Shown: positions 36,799-45,935, counted from the stretch's first letter. The stretch: DNA of 64,000 nucleotides from Mesorhizobium terrae (GCF_008727715.1 NZ_CP044218.1:5067501-5131500), one strand, 5' to 3'. The notes: generated by a model from the letters alone, not told the origin. A program made the numbers and translations.

Positions 36799-37422
36799 GT
36801 GGTGATGAGGTCAGCGGCGATCGAGCACGCGCCGGCGGCAGCTGAAAGACGCAACTTTCAGCGTGTCCGCGTGAAGATTTATGGCCGCTTCATGCTGGAA
36901 GACCGCAGCGAGCATCCTTGCCAGGTGATCGACATGTCACCCGGCAACGTCGCCCTGCGTGCGGACCGCACTGGTGAACCCGGTGAAAAGATCATCGCCT
37001 ATCTCGACCATATCGGCCGCATCGAAGGCGTGATGACGCGTCGCCTGCAGGACGGTTTCGCCATGACCGTGGTTGCCTCGGAGCGCAAGCGCGACAAGCT
37101 GGCCGCGCAATTGACGTGGCTGGCCAACAAGCATGAGCTGGACCTGCCGGAAGACCGCCGCCACGAGCGCGTGGCGCCGCGCAACCCGATGAGCGTGCTG
37201 CATCTTTCCGACGGCCGCCAGTATCAGTGCCGCATCATCGACCTGTCGCTTTCGGGCGCGGCGATCGAGATCGACGTCAAGCCGGCGATCGGCGTGCAAG
37301 TGGTGCTGGGCACTATGCGCGGCCAGGTGGTGCGCCATTTCGAGGAAGGCATCGCCATCGAGTTCGCCGTCGTGCAGCGTCCCGAGACACTCGATTCCGA
37401 GTTCAACCGGCCGCGGGCTTAG
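36799..37422 (+). CDS. Tandem PilZ domain protein
   Basis: 207 residues with two PilZ domains. The first (about 15-105) starts RRNFQRVRVKIYGRFML and has DMSPGNVALRA. The second (about 118-200) has the full c-di-GMP motifs RRHERVAPR (RxxxR) and DLSLSGAAIEI (D/NxSxxG). In the first, RRNFQRV and DMSPGN keep most of the same signature. It is cytosolic with no output domain. GTG at 36799 has GAGG 5 bases upstream; ATG at 36805 is an alternative. It is a likely c-di-GMP receptor for the neighbouring GGDEF-EAL protein. Confidence 0.9.
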   Translation: MVMRSAAIEHAPAAAERRNFQRVRVKIYGRFMLEDRSEHPCQVIDMSPGNVALRADRTGEPGEKIIAYLDHIGRIEGVMTRRLQDGFAMTVVASERKRDKLAAQLTWLANKHELDLPEDRRHERVAPRNPMSVLHLSDGRQYQCRIIDLSLSGAAIEIDVKPAIGVQVVLGTMRGQVVRHFEEGIAIEFAVVQRPETLDSEFNRPRA

Positions 37423-37516
37423 CCTCCTCTCCTGTTCGCCGCCGAAATCTCGCCTGTTTCGGCACAGGCTTGCCTGGCGGATCGCGTCGACCGCCAGCCT
37501 TGGTTATCTTCGACGC

Positions 37517-40500
37517 TCAGAAGATCGTTTCCAGCGGCTGCGGCAGCGCGATGGCAAAGCCCTGCGCCTGGTCGATGCCCATCTCGCGCACCAGTTCCAG
37601 CGTCTTTTCGTCCTCGACCTGCTCCGCCACGGTGACCGCGCCCAGCCGATGGCCGACGGCATTGATCGATTCCACGATCGCCCTGTCGAGATCGTTCTCG
37701 GTCATCTGGCGGATGAAGCCGCCGTCGATCTTCAGGCCGTTGACCGGAAACTGCCGCAGATAGGTGAAGGAACTGAGGCCCGTGCCAAAATCGTCCAGCA
37801 TCACGCCGCAGCCCGCCGTGCGCGCCTTGGACAGGAATTGCTTGGCAGCAGTCAGGTTGTTGATGACCGCGGTCTCGGTGATCTCGAAATGCAGCCGGCG
37901 CGGCGACAACCCGGAGCGATCGAGCTCCTCCTGCAGGAACGGCCACAGGAAGGGGTCGTTGAGCGAATTGGCCGACAGGTTGATGGCGAAGGACAGGTTG
38001 GTCGCCTCGGCAAGACGCGGACCGTAGTCCTGGAAGGTGGTGCGGATCACCCAGCGGTCAATATTGCCCATCAGGTCGTAATGTTCCGACGCCGGGATAA
38101 AGGCGGCCGGTTCGACGATGCTGCCGTCATCGCCCAGCATTCTGAGCAAAATCTCGTAGTGGCGGCCGCCGTTCATCTTCCCGTTCAGGTGCCGCACTTC
38201 CTGCGCGAACAAACGGAAGCGGTTTGCCTCGATGGCGTTGCGGATACCGGCGGCGACCTGCGCCTGGCGGTGGTTGCGGTGCGCCTCGCTGCCAGCGCCG
38301 CCATAGACGGCGATCTGGTTGCGGCCAGCGGTCTTGGCCGTGTAGCAGGCGATGTCGGCCTGGCTCATCAACTCATCGATGCGCAAACCCTGGCTGTCTA
38401 TTGCCGTCAGGCCGACCGATGCGCCGACCTGGTAGGTCCGCTCATCCCAAGCGAATTTGAGCGCCGCCAGCTGACGCAGAAGCTGCTGGACGATCTTCTG
38501 GCCGTGTTCGACGGCGCAATCATAAAGCAGCAGGCCGAACTCGTCGCCGCCGAGTCTGGCGGCGATGTCGTCGGTGCGGCAGATACGGCGCAACACATTG
38601 GCCACTTCGCGCAGCAGCGCATCGCCAGCAGCGTGGCCGGCGGTGTCGTTCACCAGCTTGAAGCGGTCGAGGTCCATGAAGCACAACACATGTTCGCGGC
38701 GCTGCATGCGCGCCTCTTCATTGGCAACGCGCAATTCGCGTTCGAATGCGGCGCGGTTCGGCAGACCGGTCAGGCTGTCGTGGTTGGCGGAGTGCTCCAG
38801 CGCCTGCTGCAGGGTGCGTGCCTTGGTCACGTCCTGGAACACCAGCACCGCACCGATGACCTCGCCGGTCGCCGTGCGCACGGGGGCGGCGGAATCGCGA
38901 ACGCTGCGGCGCTCGCCATTGCGGGCGATCAGGATCGCGCCGTCGCTCAGATAGAAGGGCTGCATCCGGTCGAGGCAGGTCTCGACCGGGTCCGGGATAG
39001 CGTCGCCGGTCTGCTCGTCGACGATCCTGAACACATCGCGCAGCGGCTTGCCGGCGGCTTCGCTGGCCAGCCAGCCGGTCATTTCCTCGGCGATCGGGTT
39101 CATGAAGGTGATGCGCGCCTGCGCGTCCGTCGAGATCACCGAGTCGCCGATGGAATGCAACGTGATGCGCAGCCGCTCCTTCTCCTCGAACAGCGCCTCC
39201 GTCAGCTCGACATGATCGGTGATGTCCCAGTTCATGCCGACGGCGCGCAGCGGCGCGCCATTGTCGTCTCGTGTCAGCTTGGCAAGCGAGCGGATGTGGC
39301 GCATGGCACCCGAGCGCTGCTGCCTGATGCGCAGATCCATTGAGAAAACCGACGTTTCCTGGACGCCGACTTCGTAGCGACGAAGCACTTCGGGCACATC
39401 GTCGGGATGGATGAAGGTCATCCAATGGTCGAGCGTGCCGTCGAATCCGTCGCGCGACAGTTCGTACAGCTCGTACATGCGCTCGTCCCAGGTAAACTGC
39501 CCGGTGGCGAAGTCGAGATCGAAAATACCTGCCTCCGAGGCCTCGACGGCCAATTGCAAACGCTGGTTCAGCGCAAGGATCGCCGCCTCAACGCGCTTGC
39601 GCTCGGTAACGTCGGTATGCGTACCGATGCAGCGCAGCGGCTTGCCGTCGTCGCTACGCTCGATCACCTTGCCGCGATCGTAGATCCAGCGCCAGGAACC
39701 ATCTTTGGCGCGCATCCGATGCTCCAGCGCGAAATCCGGCGTCTCGCCGCGGAAATGCTTTTCGATGATCGCGAGGCAACCGGGCAGGTCTTCCGGATGC
39801 ACGCGGTCCGACCATTCGTTGACCGTTGAACCGATTTCATCGCCCTCGTAACCCAGCATCGCTTTCCAGCGTTGCGAATAGAAGACCTGATCAGTTTCCC
39901 GGTTCCAGTCCCAGATGCCGTCGCCGGCGCCGTCGACAGCGAACTGCCAGCGCATTTCGCTTCTGCGCAAGGCTGCCGCGGCGGCCTTCATTTCGGTCAC
40001 GTCGCGCGCGATGCCGATTATGCCGACGATCTCGCCCTTCTCGTTGCGTCGCGGCGCCTTGGTCGTCGAGAAGACACGCCGGACACCCTCGTTGATCGGC
40101 GTCTCTTCGAATGTGCTGGCGACGCCGCTTTCCATCACCTGCCGGTCGTTGGCGGTAATCTGTTGCGCGACTTCGGCGGTGTAGAGGTCCTGCGCCGTCT
40201 TGCCGATGAGGTCGGAGCCCGACCGACCGACCAGCTTTTCGTACGATTTGTTCGCGACGAGGTAGCGGCCATCGAGATCCTTGGCGAAGATCAGGTCGGG
40301 TGTGCCCCGCATCACGGTTTCCAACAGGGTCAACGTGTCGTGGAGCTGCTTCGTGCGCTGGACCTGCTCGGTGACATCCCAGCAGACGCCGACAAAGCGG
40401 TGGACGGTGCCGTCGGGTTTGCGGATGGCCTTGGTCGCGGCGCGAATGTGATGAACCTCGCCCGAGCGCGGATGAACGACCCGGTATTCGATCCACTGGA

Positions 40501-41905
40501 ACATGTCCCCGGATGCCGCGAACGTGCTCAAGCTCTGTCGAAGCCGCTGCAGATCGTCCGGGTGGATGAGGCGATGATAGGCTTCCCGCGAGCCATCGAA
40601 CTCGCCGGCCGCCACGCCATGGAGCGCCAATGTGCGCTCGTCCCAGGTGCGCAGACCCGTGGTGTGGTCGACATCATAGGTGCCCACCTCGCCGGCCTCC
40701 AGGGCAAGCTGCAGCCGCTCCGTCACGCTTGCAAGTTGCGCCAGCGTATCGCGCAGTTCCGCGTTGCGCTCGACATCCTGGGTGACGTCCCAACACGCGC
40801 CGATCGCGCGTTCGACAGTGCCATCCGAGCGACGGATCAGCCGCACCGAAACGCGGATGTGCCTGTAGGCCTTCTTTCGCGGCAGGAATATACGGTAGTC
40901 GAGCTGGTAGCCGGACTTGCCCGCCTTGAAGGCCGCTTCGCGGGTGCGTTTGGTCTTGGCGGCGTCCTCGGGACTGAGCAGTGCGTTGAACGCTTCGACC
41001 GAACCGTCGAATGTCTGCGGCGTTACCCCGTGCAATTCATGGGTGCGCGCATCCCAGTGACGGTTGCCGCTCGGATAATCGACATGGAAGATGCCGATGC
41101 CGCCAACCTCAAGCGCCACCTCCAGCAATTCGGAGGCCGTCGCAAGCTGGGCCTCCATCTCCTTCTGGTGCGTGATGTCGGTGACGGTGCCGACGAAGCG
41201 CAGCGCCTTGCCTTCGGCCGAACGCCGCACCACCTTGCCGCGCGCATGAATCCAGACCGCCTGCCCGTTCTCGTGCCGGAGCCGATAAACTTCCTCGAAT
41301 GTGGATGACCGGCCGGTAACGATGTTCTTGACCGCGTCATGCACGCGATCGCGATCGTCGGGATATATTCTTTGCGCCCATTCGGCTTCGTCGATCTCGA
41401 CGTCGCCGGGCTCGAGACCGATCATCGTCCTGATCTGGGGCGATATCCATATCCGTCCGGTGAGGACGTCGGTGTCCCAAACCGCCTGCTCGGAGCCCAG
41501 CAGCGCATTGTTCCAGCGCCATTCGTTTTCGGCGAGCTGCAGTTCGGCCTGCTTCTGGGCTTCGATGTCGACGATCTGCAAAACGAAACGGAACGGCGTG
41601 CCGGCGGCCGCCTCGCCCAAGGCCGAGATGCTGGTGAGGCCGTGGAAAGCGGTGCCGTCCTTGCGAACATAGCGCCGTTCGATACCTTCGCCCGCCTCCA
41701 CAGACGAGCCCAGCTTGCCGCGATCATCAGGATGGGTGATGGCCGCAAGCGTTTGGTCGATACTTTCTTGCGTTTCGAAACCGAAAAGCGCGCCAAAAGC
41801 GCTGTTGGCATAGAGGCAATGTCCAGCCTCGTCGAGTAGCGCCATGCCGACCGCGGCCCGGTCCAAAACACTGCGCAGGAGGCCATCGCCTTGCAGAACA
41901 GCCAT
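37517..41905 (-). CDS. Multi-PAS GGDEF-EAL cyclic di-GMP signalling protein
   Basis: A 1462-residue cytosolic protein: eight consecutive PAS/PAC units (about 5-125, 128-255, 258-390, 395-525, 530-655, 660-785, 790-915 and 920-1045), then GGDEF and EAL. GGDEF is intact at 1119-1123 and the inhibitory RxxD site is present five residues before it (RTDD). In the EAL domain the signature reads EIL from E1251 (HYEILLRM), with ITETAVINN, DDFGTGLSSF and LKIDGG retained, so metal-binding residues look preserved. It may both make and break c-di-GMP. There is no membrane segment. The eight PAS domains differ in sequence, suggesting several inputs or a rigid stalk. It converges with the PilZ gene. Confidence 0.95.
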   Translation of the reverse strand: MAVLQGDGLLRSVLDRAAVGMALLDEAGHCLYANSAFGALFGFETQESIDQTLAAITHPDDRGKLGSSVEAGEGIERRYVRKDGTAFHGLTSISALGEAAAGTPFRFVLQIVDIEAQKQAELQLAENEWRWNNALLGSEQAVWDTDVLTGRIWISPQIRTMIGLEPGDVEIDEAEWAQRIYPDDRDRVHDAVKNIVTGRSSTFEEVYRLRHENGQAVWIHARGKVVRRSAEGKALRFVGTVTDITHQKEMEAQLATASELLEVALEVGGIGIFHVDYPSGNRHWDARTHELHGVTPQTFDGSVEAFNALLSPEDAAKTKRTREAAFKAGKSGYQLDYRIFLPRKKAYRHIRVSVRLIRRSDGTVERAIGACWDVTQDVERNAELRDTLAQLASVTERLQLALEAGEVGTYDVDHTTGLRTWDERTLALHGVAAGEFDGSREAYHRLIHPDDLQRLRQSLSTFAASGDMFQWIEYRVVHPRSGEVHHIRAATKAIRKPDGTVHRFVGVCWDVTEQVQRTKQLHDTLTLLETVMRGTPDLIFAKDLDGRYLVANKSYEKLVGRSGSDLIGKTAQDLYTAEVAQQITANDRQVMESGVASTFEETPINEGVRRVFSTTKAPRRNEKGEIVGIIGIARDVTEMKAAAAALRRSEMRWQFAVDGAGDGIWDWNRETDQVFYSQRWKAMLGYEGDEIGSTVNEWSDRVHPEDLPGCLAIIEKHFRGETPDFALEHRMRAKDGSWRWIYDRGKVIERSDDGKPLRCIGTHTDVTERKRVEAAILALNQRLQLAVEASEAGIFDLDFATGQFTWDERMYELYELSRDGFDGTLDHWMTFIHPDDVPEVLRRYEVGVQETSVFSMDLRIRQQRSGAMRHIRSLAKLTRDDNGAPLRAVGMNWDITDHVELTEALFEEKERLRITLHSIGDSVISTDAQARITFMNPIAEEMTGWLASEAAGKPLRDVFRIVDEQTGDAIPDPVETCLDRMQPFYLSDGAILIARNGERRSVRDSAAPVRTATGEVIGAVLVFQDVTKARTLQQALEHSANHDSLTGLPNRAAFERELRVANEEARMQRREHVLCFMDLDRFKLVNDTAGHAAGDALLREVANVLRRICRTDDIAARLGGDEFGLLLYDCAVEHGQKIVQQLLRQLAALKFAWDERTYQVGASVGLTAIDSQGLRIDELMSQADIACYTAKTAGRNQIAVYGGAGSEAHRNHRQAQVAAGIRNAIEANRFRLFAQEVRHLNGKMNGGRHYEILLRMLGDDGSIVEPAAFIPASEHYDLMGNIDRWVIRTTFQDYGPRLAEATNLSFAINLSANSLNDPFLWPFLQEELDRSGLSPRRLHFEITETAVINNLTAAKQFLSKARTAGCGVMLDDFGTGLSSFTYLRQFPVNGLKIDGGFIRQMTENDLDRAIVESINAVGHRLGAVTVAEQVEDEKTLELVREMGIDQAQGFAIALPQPLETIF

Positions 41906-42339
41906 TATCTCACCGGAACCAGACCGTTGTTAGGCTTTGTCCTTCATTTGCCAATATTCGACCTTAGTCGAACCGACCGCAAGTGGTAAAAACTTGGCGA
42001 CGGCAAATCAAAACTTGCAATGTTGCTGATGAAGTCGCCCCAGCCTGGCAGGCTGACGTGCCACGTTTGGCGGATTTCAACATCGCGGCTCTGACCCGCG
42101 ACGGTGAGCAGACGGCGTCCATTATCGCGGATTGCGCGCCAAACGCCCCTTCAACGGAAGCACGGTTTCCGCGAGCTTCACATGGTTAACAATTTCCAAC
42201 AAAAATCGTAACTATTTTATACTTATTCAATTCAATGTTGAATTCAATTCATTCTATGTTTTACTCAATATCTACTCCCCGATTTTGCGTCAAATAAATT
42301 CGACCCTGTCATTATCCTCGCAAACGGGGAGACTGCAAA
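41906..42339. other. AT-rich divergent region upstream of the BTLCP gene
   Basis: 434 bases without a supported gene. The stretch of about 42181-42300 is strikingly AT-rich for this genome and contains a near-perfect palindrome, TTCAATTCAA-TG-TTGAATTCAA (one mismatch, about 42226-42250), followed by TTGCGT at 42286-42291 and CATTAT near 42311 that could be a promoter with a long spacer. The short frame open at 41983-42189 has no ribosome site. Confidence 0.6.
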
Positions 42340-42942
42340 ATGACGGGACTGACGGGCAAACTGCTTCTGGCGGCGGCGCTTCTGTTCGGCGCTCTGGGCA
42401 CTGCCGAGGCCGGTGCCAAGTTCATGCCGACCAGCGATCGTACCACGCAGCCGGTTGGCCACTACGACCTTTGCCAGCGCCTGCCACAGGAATGCAACGA
42501 GCGCACGCCAAAGGGCGCGCCGATTGAGCTCAGCCGTCCGCTGTGGGCCGAGATCATCCAGGTCAACAATTCGGTCAACACCCGCATCAAGCCGCGCACC
42601 GATCTCGAGAACTACGGTGTCGAGGAATATTGGTCCTACCCGGACAACGGCTACGGCGACTGCGAGGACTATGCGATGGAGAAGCGCCGCGAGCTGATGG
42701 CGATGGGCGTGCCGGCCGGCGACCTCTTGATCACCGTTGCCCGCCAGCCGAATGGCGACGGCCATGCCGTGCTTACCGTGCGTACCTCGATGGGCGACTT
42801 CGTGCTCGACAATCTGCAGCCCAAGGTCAAGCTGTGGAGCGAGACCCCCTACACCTATCTCAAGCGCCAGTCCGAAGTGAATTCGGGCGTTTGGGTGACG
42901 ATCACCGACGGCCGCGCCGACGCGGTCGCCAGCGTCCGCTGA
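42340..42942 (+). CDS. Transglutaminase-like cysteine protease (BTLCP family)
   Basis: 200 residues with a signal peptide (about 1-24, ending AEAGAK) and a BTLCP/DUF920 domain (PF06035), the family of the periplasmic adhesin protease LapG. The triad is visible: Cys in YGDCEDYA, His in GDGHAVLTV, Asp in FVLDNL. LapG is controlled by a c-di-GMP-binding inner-membrane GGDEF-EAL protein (LapD); the neighbouring multi-PAS protein is cytosolic, so it is not LapD, but the adjacency is suggestive. GGGGAGACTGCAAA precedes the ATG. It ends at a strong terminator. Confidence 0.9.
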   Translation: MTGLTGKLLLAAALLFGALGTAEAGAKFMPTSDRTTQPVGHYDLCQRLPQECNERTPKGAPIELSRPLWAEIIQVNNSVNTRIKPRTDLENYGVEEYWSYPDNGYGDCEDYAMEKRRELMAMGVPAGDLLITVARQPNGDGHAVLTVRTSMGDFVLDNLQPKVKLWSETPYTYLKRQSEVNSGVWVTITDGRADAVASVR

Positions 42943-43038
42943 GGCACAGGGAGGCCACAACAAGGCCTCCCATCGCTTCGTGGAGCAGCGAATACCCGGT
43001 CGAGTCCCTACCCTCCCCGTCCCCGAAGACCGGGTAAA

Positions 43039-43076
43039 GGAGCCGGCCCAGTCCCCGGGCCGGCTCCGCCTTTTTT
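43039..43076 (+). terminator. Rho-independent terminator after the BTLCP gene
   Basis: GGAGCCGGCCC and GGGCCGGCTCC (43039-43067) form an 11-bp stem, then GCCTTTTTT. It lies about 97 bases after the stop. Confidence 0.92.
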
Positions 43077-43101
43077 GAGGCTGGCACGGGAACGTGCCCG
43101 C

Positions 43102-43629
43102 TCAAAGCTGTTTCAGGCCATCCTTGAAGCGCTTGCCGTTGGCGACATAGTGTGCGGCCGAGCCGCGCAGCCCGGCGACTGCGCCGTCATCCAGGCTGCG
43201 CACCACGCGGGCGGGCGAACCGACGATCAGCGAATTGTCTGGAAACTCTTTGCCTTCGGTCACCAGGGCGCCGGCGCCGACCAGGCAGTTCTTGCCGATC
43301 CTGGCGCCGTTGAGAACGATGGCACCCATGCCGATCAGGCTGTTGTCGCCGATCGTGCAGCCATGCAGCATGGCCCGGTGGCCGATGGTGCAACCGGCGC
43401 CGATGGTCAGCGGAAAACCGATATCGGTGTGCATGACGGTGTGTTCCTGCACATTGGTGTCGTCGCCGATCGTGATCGGCTCGTTGTCTCCCCGGATGAC
43501 CACGCCGAACCAGATGCCGGCGTTGCGACCGAGGCGGACATCGCCGATCACCGTGGCATCCGGCGCGACCCAATTGCTGTCGGCATCGACGAAGCGCGGC
43601 GCCTTTCCGTCCAGTGCATAGAGCGGCAT
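43102..43629 (-). CDS. Gamma carbonic anhydrase family protein
   Basis: 175 residues of left-handed beta-helix hexapeptide repeats (for example [48 protein letters not shown]). Three His that bind zinc in gamma-carbonic anhydrases are placed in QEHTVMH and IGHRAMLHG. Members are mostly trimeric; some alphaproteobacterial ones lack measurable anhydrase activity. CAGGAAGAACA precedes the ATG at 43629; the frame open upstream to 43737 is not used. The plus-strand gene at 43811 diverges from it. Confidence 0.9.
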   Translation of the reverse strand: MPLYALDGKAPRFVDADSNWVAPDATVIGDVRLGRNAGIWFGVVIRGDNEPITIGDDTNVQEHTVMHTDIGFPLTIGAGCTIGHRAMLHGCTIGDNSLIGMGAIVLNGARIGKNCLVGAGALVTEGKEFPDNSLIVGSPARVVRSLDDGAVAGLRGSAAHYVANGKRFKDGLKQL

Positions 43630-43810
43630 TGTTCTTCCTGAGCTTTCCATTCGGATCGGGCGGACAGTAGAGGAACGCCGGCTTCGATGACAAGCATCGG
43701 CGCCGCCCTTTACGGTCCATTTACCATAATTCCGCACAGTCCAACCGGATACTCAGCCTGCCGGAATCGCGCGTCGCGACCATCCGAAACCCGCAATCGT
43801 CGAGCCCCGC

Positions 43811-44551
43811 ATGAGCAAGCCCGTCGCCGACAGTCATGAATTCACGGTTGTCGATTCGACGCTGATGATGAAGGTTCTCTACGGCTTCGCCATTGTCGCG
43901 CTGTTGTCGGCCACCATCAGCGTCGCTGGAAAATGGTACGGCCGCTCCATCGCCATGGGTGGCTATTCCGATGCGACGACGGTGCACGAAATCGTCATCG
44001 GCAACAATGTGCTGGCCATGCCCGACAATGTCATCCGCTTCGACAAGGCACGGCGCAACGGCGTGGCCGAGCGGCTCGATCTTTATGTGCGTTATCCCAG
44101 GATGGACGGCTACAGCGCCGCCGCCCGCGACGAATTCAACAATGCCAGCGGCAACAGGACCATCCTGTTCCTCACCTTCGAGGAACAGTCGATGTCGCGC
44201 GACATGAGCGGCCGCTTCGGGCCGATCTACAGTTCGCTGATCGCCAAGCCAGGAACGCCGGGCCCGGGCGGCATCACGCTTTACGGCTTCAACGAAAAAT
44301 CGGGCTATCTGAATGAAATGCTGGCGGTGGCCGAGCGGCCGGGCAAGGACCCGTTCGTCGCGCGCTGCCTTGTCGGGCCGAGCGCCGAACAGTCGCTGGC
44401 GCCTTGCGAGCGGGACGTGCTCGTCGGCGAGAGGCTCAGCCTCACCTACCGTTTTCCGAAGGAGTTCCTGGCCGACTGGCAGGCGCTGGACGCCGCCGTT
44501 CTGGCCTTTGCGGCGCATGGCCTGAAAACGGGCGTCGCGCCGAAGAAGTAG
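43811..44551 (+). CDS. Conserved hypothetical single-pass membrane protein
   Basis: 246 residues with one hydrophobic segment at about 20-42 (MMKVLYGFAIVALLSATISVAG) and a periplasmic domain of about 200 residues. No known domain or catalytic motif was recognised. Notable pieces are RLDLYVRYPRMDGYS, TILFLTFEEQSMSRDMSGRFGPIY and a Cys pair (RCLVGPSAEQSLAPCERDV) that may form a disulfide. It diverges from the gamma-CA gene and converges with DUF3126; the pattern is that of a rhizobial lineage-specific exported protein. Confidence 0.8.
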   Translation: MSKPVADSHEFTVVDSTLMMKVLYGFAIVALLSATISVAGKWYGRSIAMGGYSDATTVHEIVIGNNVLAMPDNVIRFDKARRNGVAERLDLYVRYPRMDGYSAAARDEFNNASGNRTILFLTFEEQSMSRDMSGRFGPIYSSLIAKPGTPGPGGITLYGFNEKSGYLNEMLAVAERPGKDPFVARCLVGPSAEQSLAPCERDVLVGERLSLTYRFPKEFLADWQALDAAVLAFAAHGLKTGVAPKK

Positions 44552-44569
44552 GTGGCGGCGCACAGCTTC

Positions 44570-44614
44570 AAAAACATTTAGAGCGCCGCGCGTCCCTTTG
44601 GACGTGCGGCGCTC
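44570..44614 (-). terminator. Rho-independent terminator of the DUF3126 gene
   Basis: A 15-bp stem with one G-T pair (44581-44614) and a CTTT-type loop; on the minus strand it is followed by TAAATGTTTTTG. It lies 23 bases after the DUF3126 stop and may also slow the converging gene. Confidence 0.8.
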
Positions 44615-44636
44615 CAAAGATAGTGCGATGCCCTGA

Positions 44637-44840
44637 TCAGGCGAGATCGATGTCGAGGATCGCCATCGAGAAATTGTAGTCGCCTTCTTCCTCATCCTTG
44701 TAGACGAGGCCGAGGAACTCGTCGCCGAGATAGAGTTCAGCCGAATCTTCCTTGCGCGGACGCGCCTTCACTTCCAGCCTTGGGTTCTGGAAGACACGCT
44801 TGAAATAGGCGTCGAGTTTTCTGATTTCGTCGGGTTTCAA
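44637..44840 (-). CDS. DUF3126 family protein
   Basis: A 67-residue acidic protein conserved in rhizobia: MKPDEIRKLDAYFKRVF, ELYLGDEFLGLVYKDEEEGDYNFSMAILDIDL. No function is known and no membrane or secretion signal is present. The high conservation of such a short protein suggests a structural or regulatory role. It is monocistronic, with its own terminator at 44570-44614. Confidence 0.88.
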   Translation of the reverse strand: MKPDEIRKLDAYFKRVFQNPRLEVKARPRKEDSAELYLGDEFLGLVYKDEEEGDYNFSMAILDIDLA

Positions 44841-44952
44841 CGGCTTTCTCCGCTAGGAAATGGCTGCCTGGCACCATCCGGCGCACACGGCGTCCAGCGC
44901 TTCTGACATGGCAAGGATGGCGATGTAAAGGCAATCGGGTCGACGCTGTCTT

Positions 44953-45003
44953 CCTTCTCCCTGTTTACGGGGAGAAGGTGGCCCGAAGGGCCGGATGAGG
45001 GGC
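44953..45003. repeat. CTTCTCCC-type extended intergenic repeat, copy 3
   Basis: CCTTCTCCC/GGGGAGAAGG (44953-44978) followed by the nested palindrome GGCCCGAAGGGCC and GGATGAGGGGC. The extended form is a common rhizobial intergenic mosaic element. Confidence 0.8.
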
Positions 45004-45052
45004 TGCGCAAGTCTTCGGCGATTGTTCCCGCCCCTCACCTGCCTGCCGGCAT

Positions 45053-45076
45053 CCTCTCCCCGTAAACGGGGAGAGG
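45053..45076. repeat. CTCTCCCCG palindrome, copy 4, facing copy 3
   Basis: CCTCTCCCCG/CGGGGAGAGG around TAAA, just downstream of the cysE stop. Its flank (GCCCCTCACC...GGCATCC) mirrors the GGATGAGGGGC arm of copy 3, so the two form a larger imperfect inverted repeat. It may serve as the cysE terminator. Confidence 0.75.
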
Positions 45077-45086
45077 AGAAAACACT

Positions 45087-45935
45087 TCAGATGTCGAACG
45101 AAACGACATGCTCCATCGACTGCGACGGCAGCAGCTGGTCCATCTGGCGCGAAGGCTGGTCGCAGCCGGTCTCGCCGACGACACGGGCCGGAACGCCGGC
45201 GACCGTCTTGTTGTGGGGCACCGCCGACAGCACGACCGAACCGGCCGCCACCTTCGAGCAATGGCCGATCTCGATATTGCCGAGGATCTTGGCACCGGCG
45301 CCGATGAGCACGCCGTGGCGGATCTTGGGGTGACGGTCACCGCCGGCCTTGCCGGTGCCGCCCAGCGTCACGGCGTGCAGGATCGAGACGTCGTCCTCGA
45401 TCACCGCCGTCTCGCCAACGACGAAGCCGGTGGCGTGGTCGAGGAAGATGCCCTTGCCGATGCGGGCGGCCGGGTTGATATCGGTCTGGAACACCGAGGA
45501 GGAGCGGCTCTGCAGATAGAGCGCGAAATCCTTGCGGCCATGGTTCCATAGCCAGTGCGCCAGCCGGTGCGTCTGGATGGCGTGGAAGCCCTTGAAATAA
45601 AGCACAGGCATGATGAAGCGGTCGCAGGCCGGATCGCGGTCGAAATAGGCCTGGATGTCGACCCGCACGACGCTCGACCACGAGGGATCGTCGGTCAGCA
45701 TCGCCTTGAAGGTCTGGCGGATCAGGTCAGCGCCGACATCCTGATGGGCAAGCCGTTCGGCCAGCCGATGGATCACCGCATCCTCCAGGCTGTCCTGGTT
45801 GAGGATGGTGGAATAGAGGAATGCGGCCAGCAGCGGGTCGCGGTTCACAGCCTCCATGGCCTCGTCGCGGATCGCCCGCCAGATCGGATCGACAGGCTGC
45901 AAGGCGCTCGGACGGGCGATGCTGATGCTGTTCAT
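45087..45935 (-). CDS. cysE: Serine O-acetyltransferase
   Basis: Makes O-acetylserine for cysteine synthesis. 282 residues: an N-terminal helical SATase domain (about 15-120; AMEAVNRDPLLAAFLYSTILNQ) and a left-handed beta-helix with hexapeptide repeats. Active-site elements are the His in FKGFHAIQTHRLAHWLW and the loop DHATGFVVGETAVIEDDVSILHAVTLGGTGK. The C-terminal tail after GVPARVVGE is long and ends VVSFDI, the hydrophobic end through which CysE binds CysK. GGAGACTATCC precedes the ATG. Confidence 0.96.
   Translation of the reverse strand: MNSISIARPSALQPVDPIWRAIRDEAMEAVNRDPLLAAFLYSTILNQDSLEDAVIHRLAERLAHQDVGADLIRQTFKAMLTDDPSWSSVVRVDIQAYFDRDPACDRFIMPVLYFKGFHAIQTHRLAHWLWNHGRKDFALYLQSRSSSVFQTDINPAARIGKGIFLDHATGFVVGETAVIEDDVSILHAVTLGGTGKAGGDRHPKIRHGVLIGAGAKILGNIEIGHCSKVAAGSVVLSAVPHNKTVAGVPARVVGETGCDQPSRQMDQLLPSQSMEHVVSFDI

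Noticed and set aside
37649..39343. 564-residue plus-strand frame within the GGDEF-EAL gene
   Set aside because: It lies wholly opposite conserved GGDEF and EAL domains, with no domain or start site of its own.
42340..42942. Calling the neighbouring GGDEF-EAL protein LapD
   Set aside because: LapD has periplasmic and transmembrane parts with degenerate active sites. The 1462-residue protein has no membrane segment and intact GGDEF residues.
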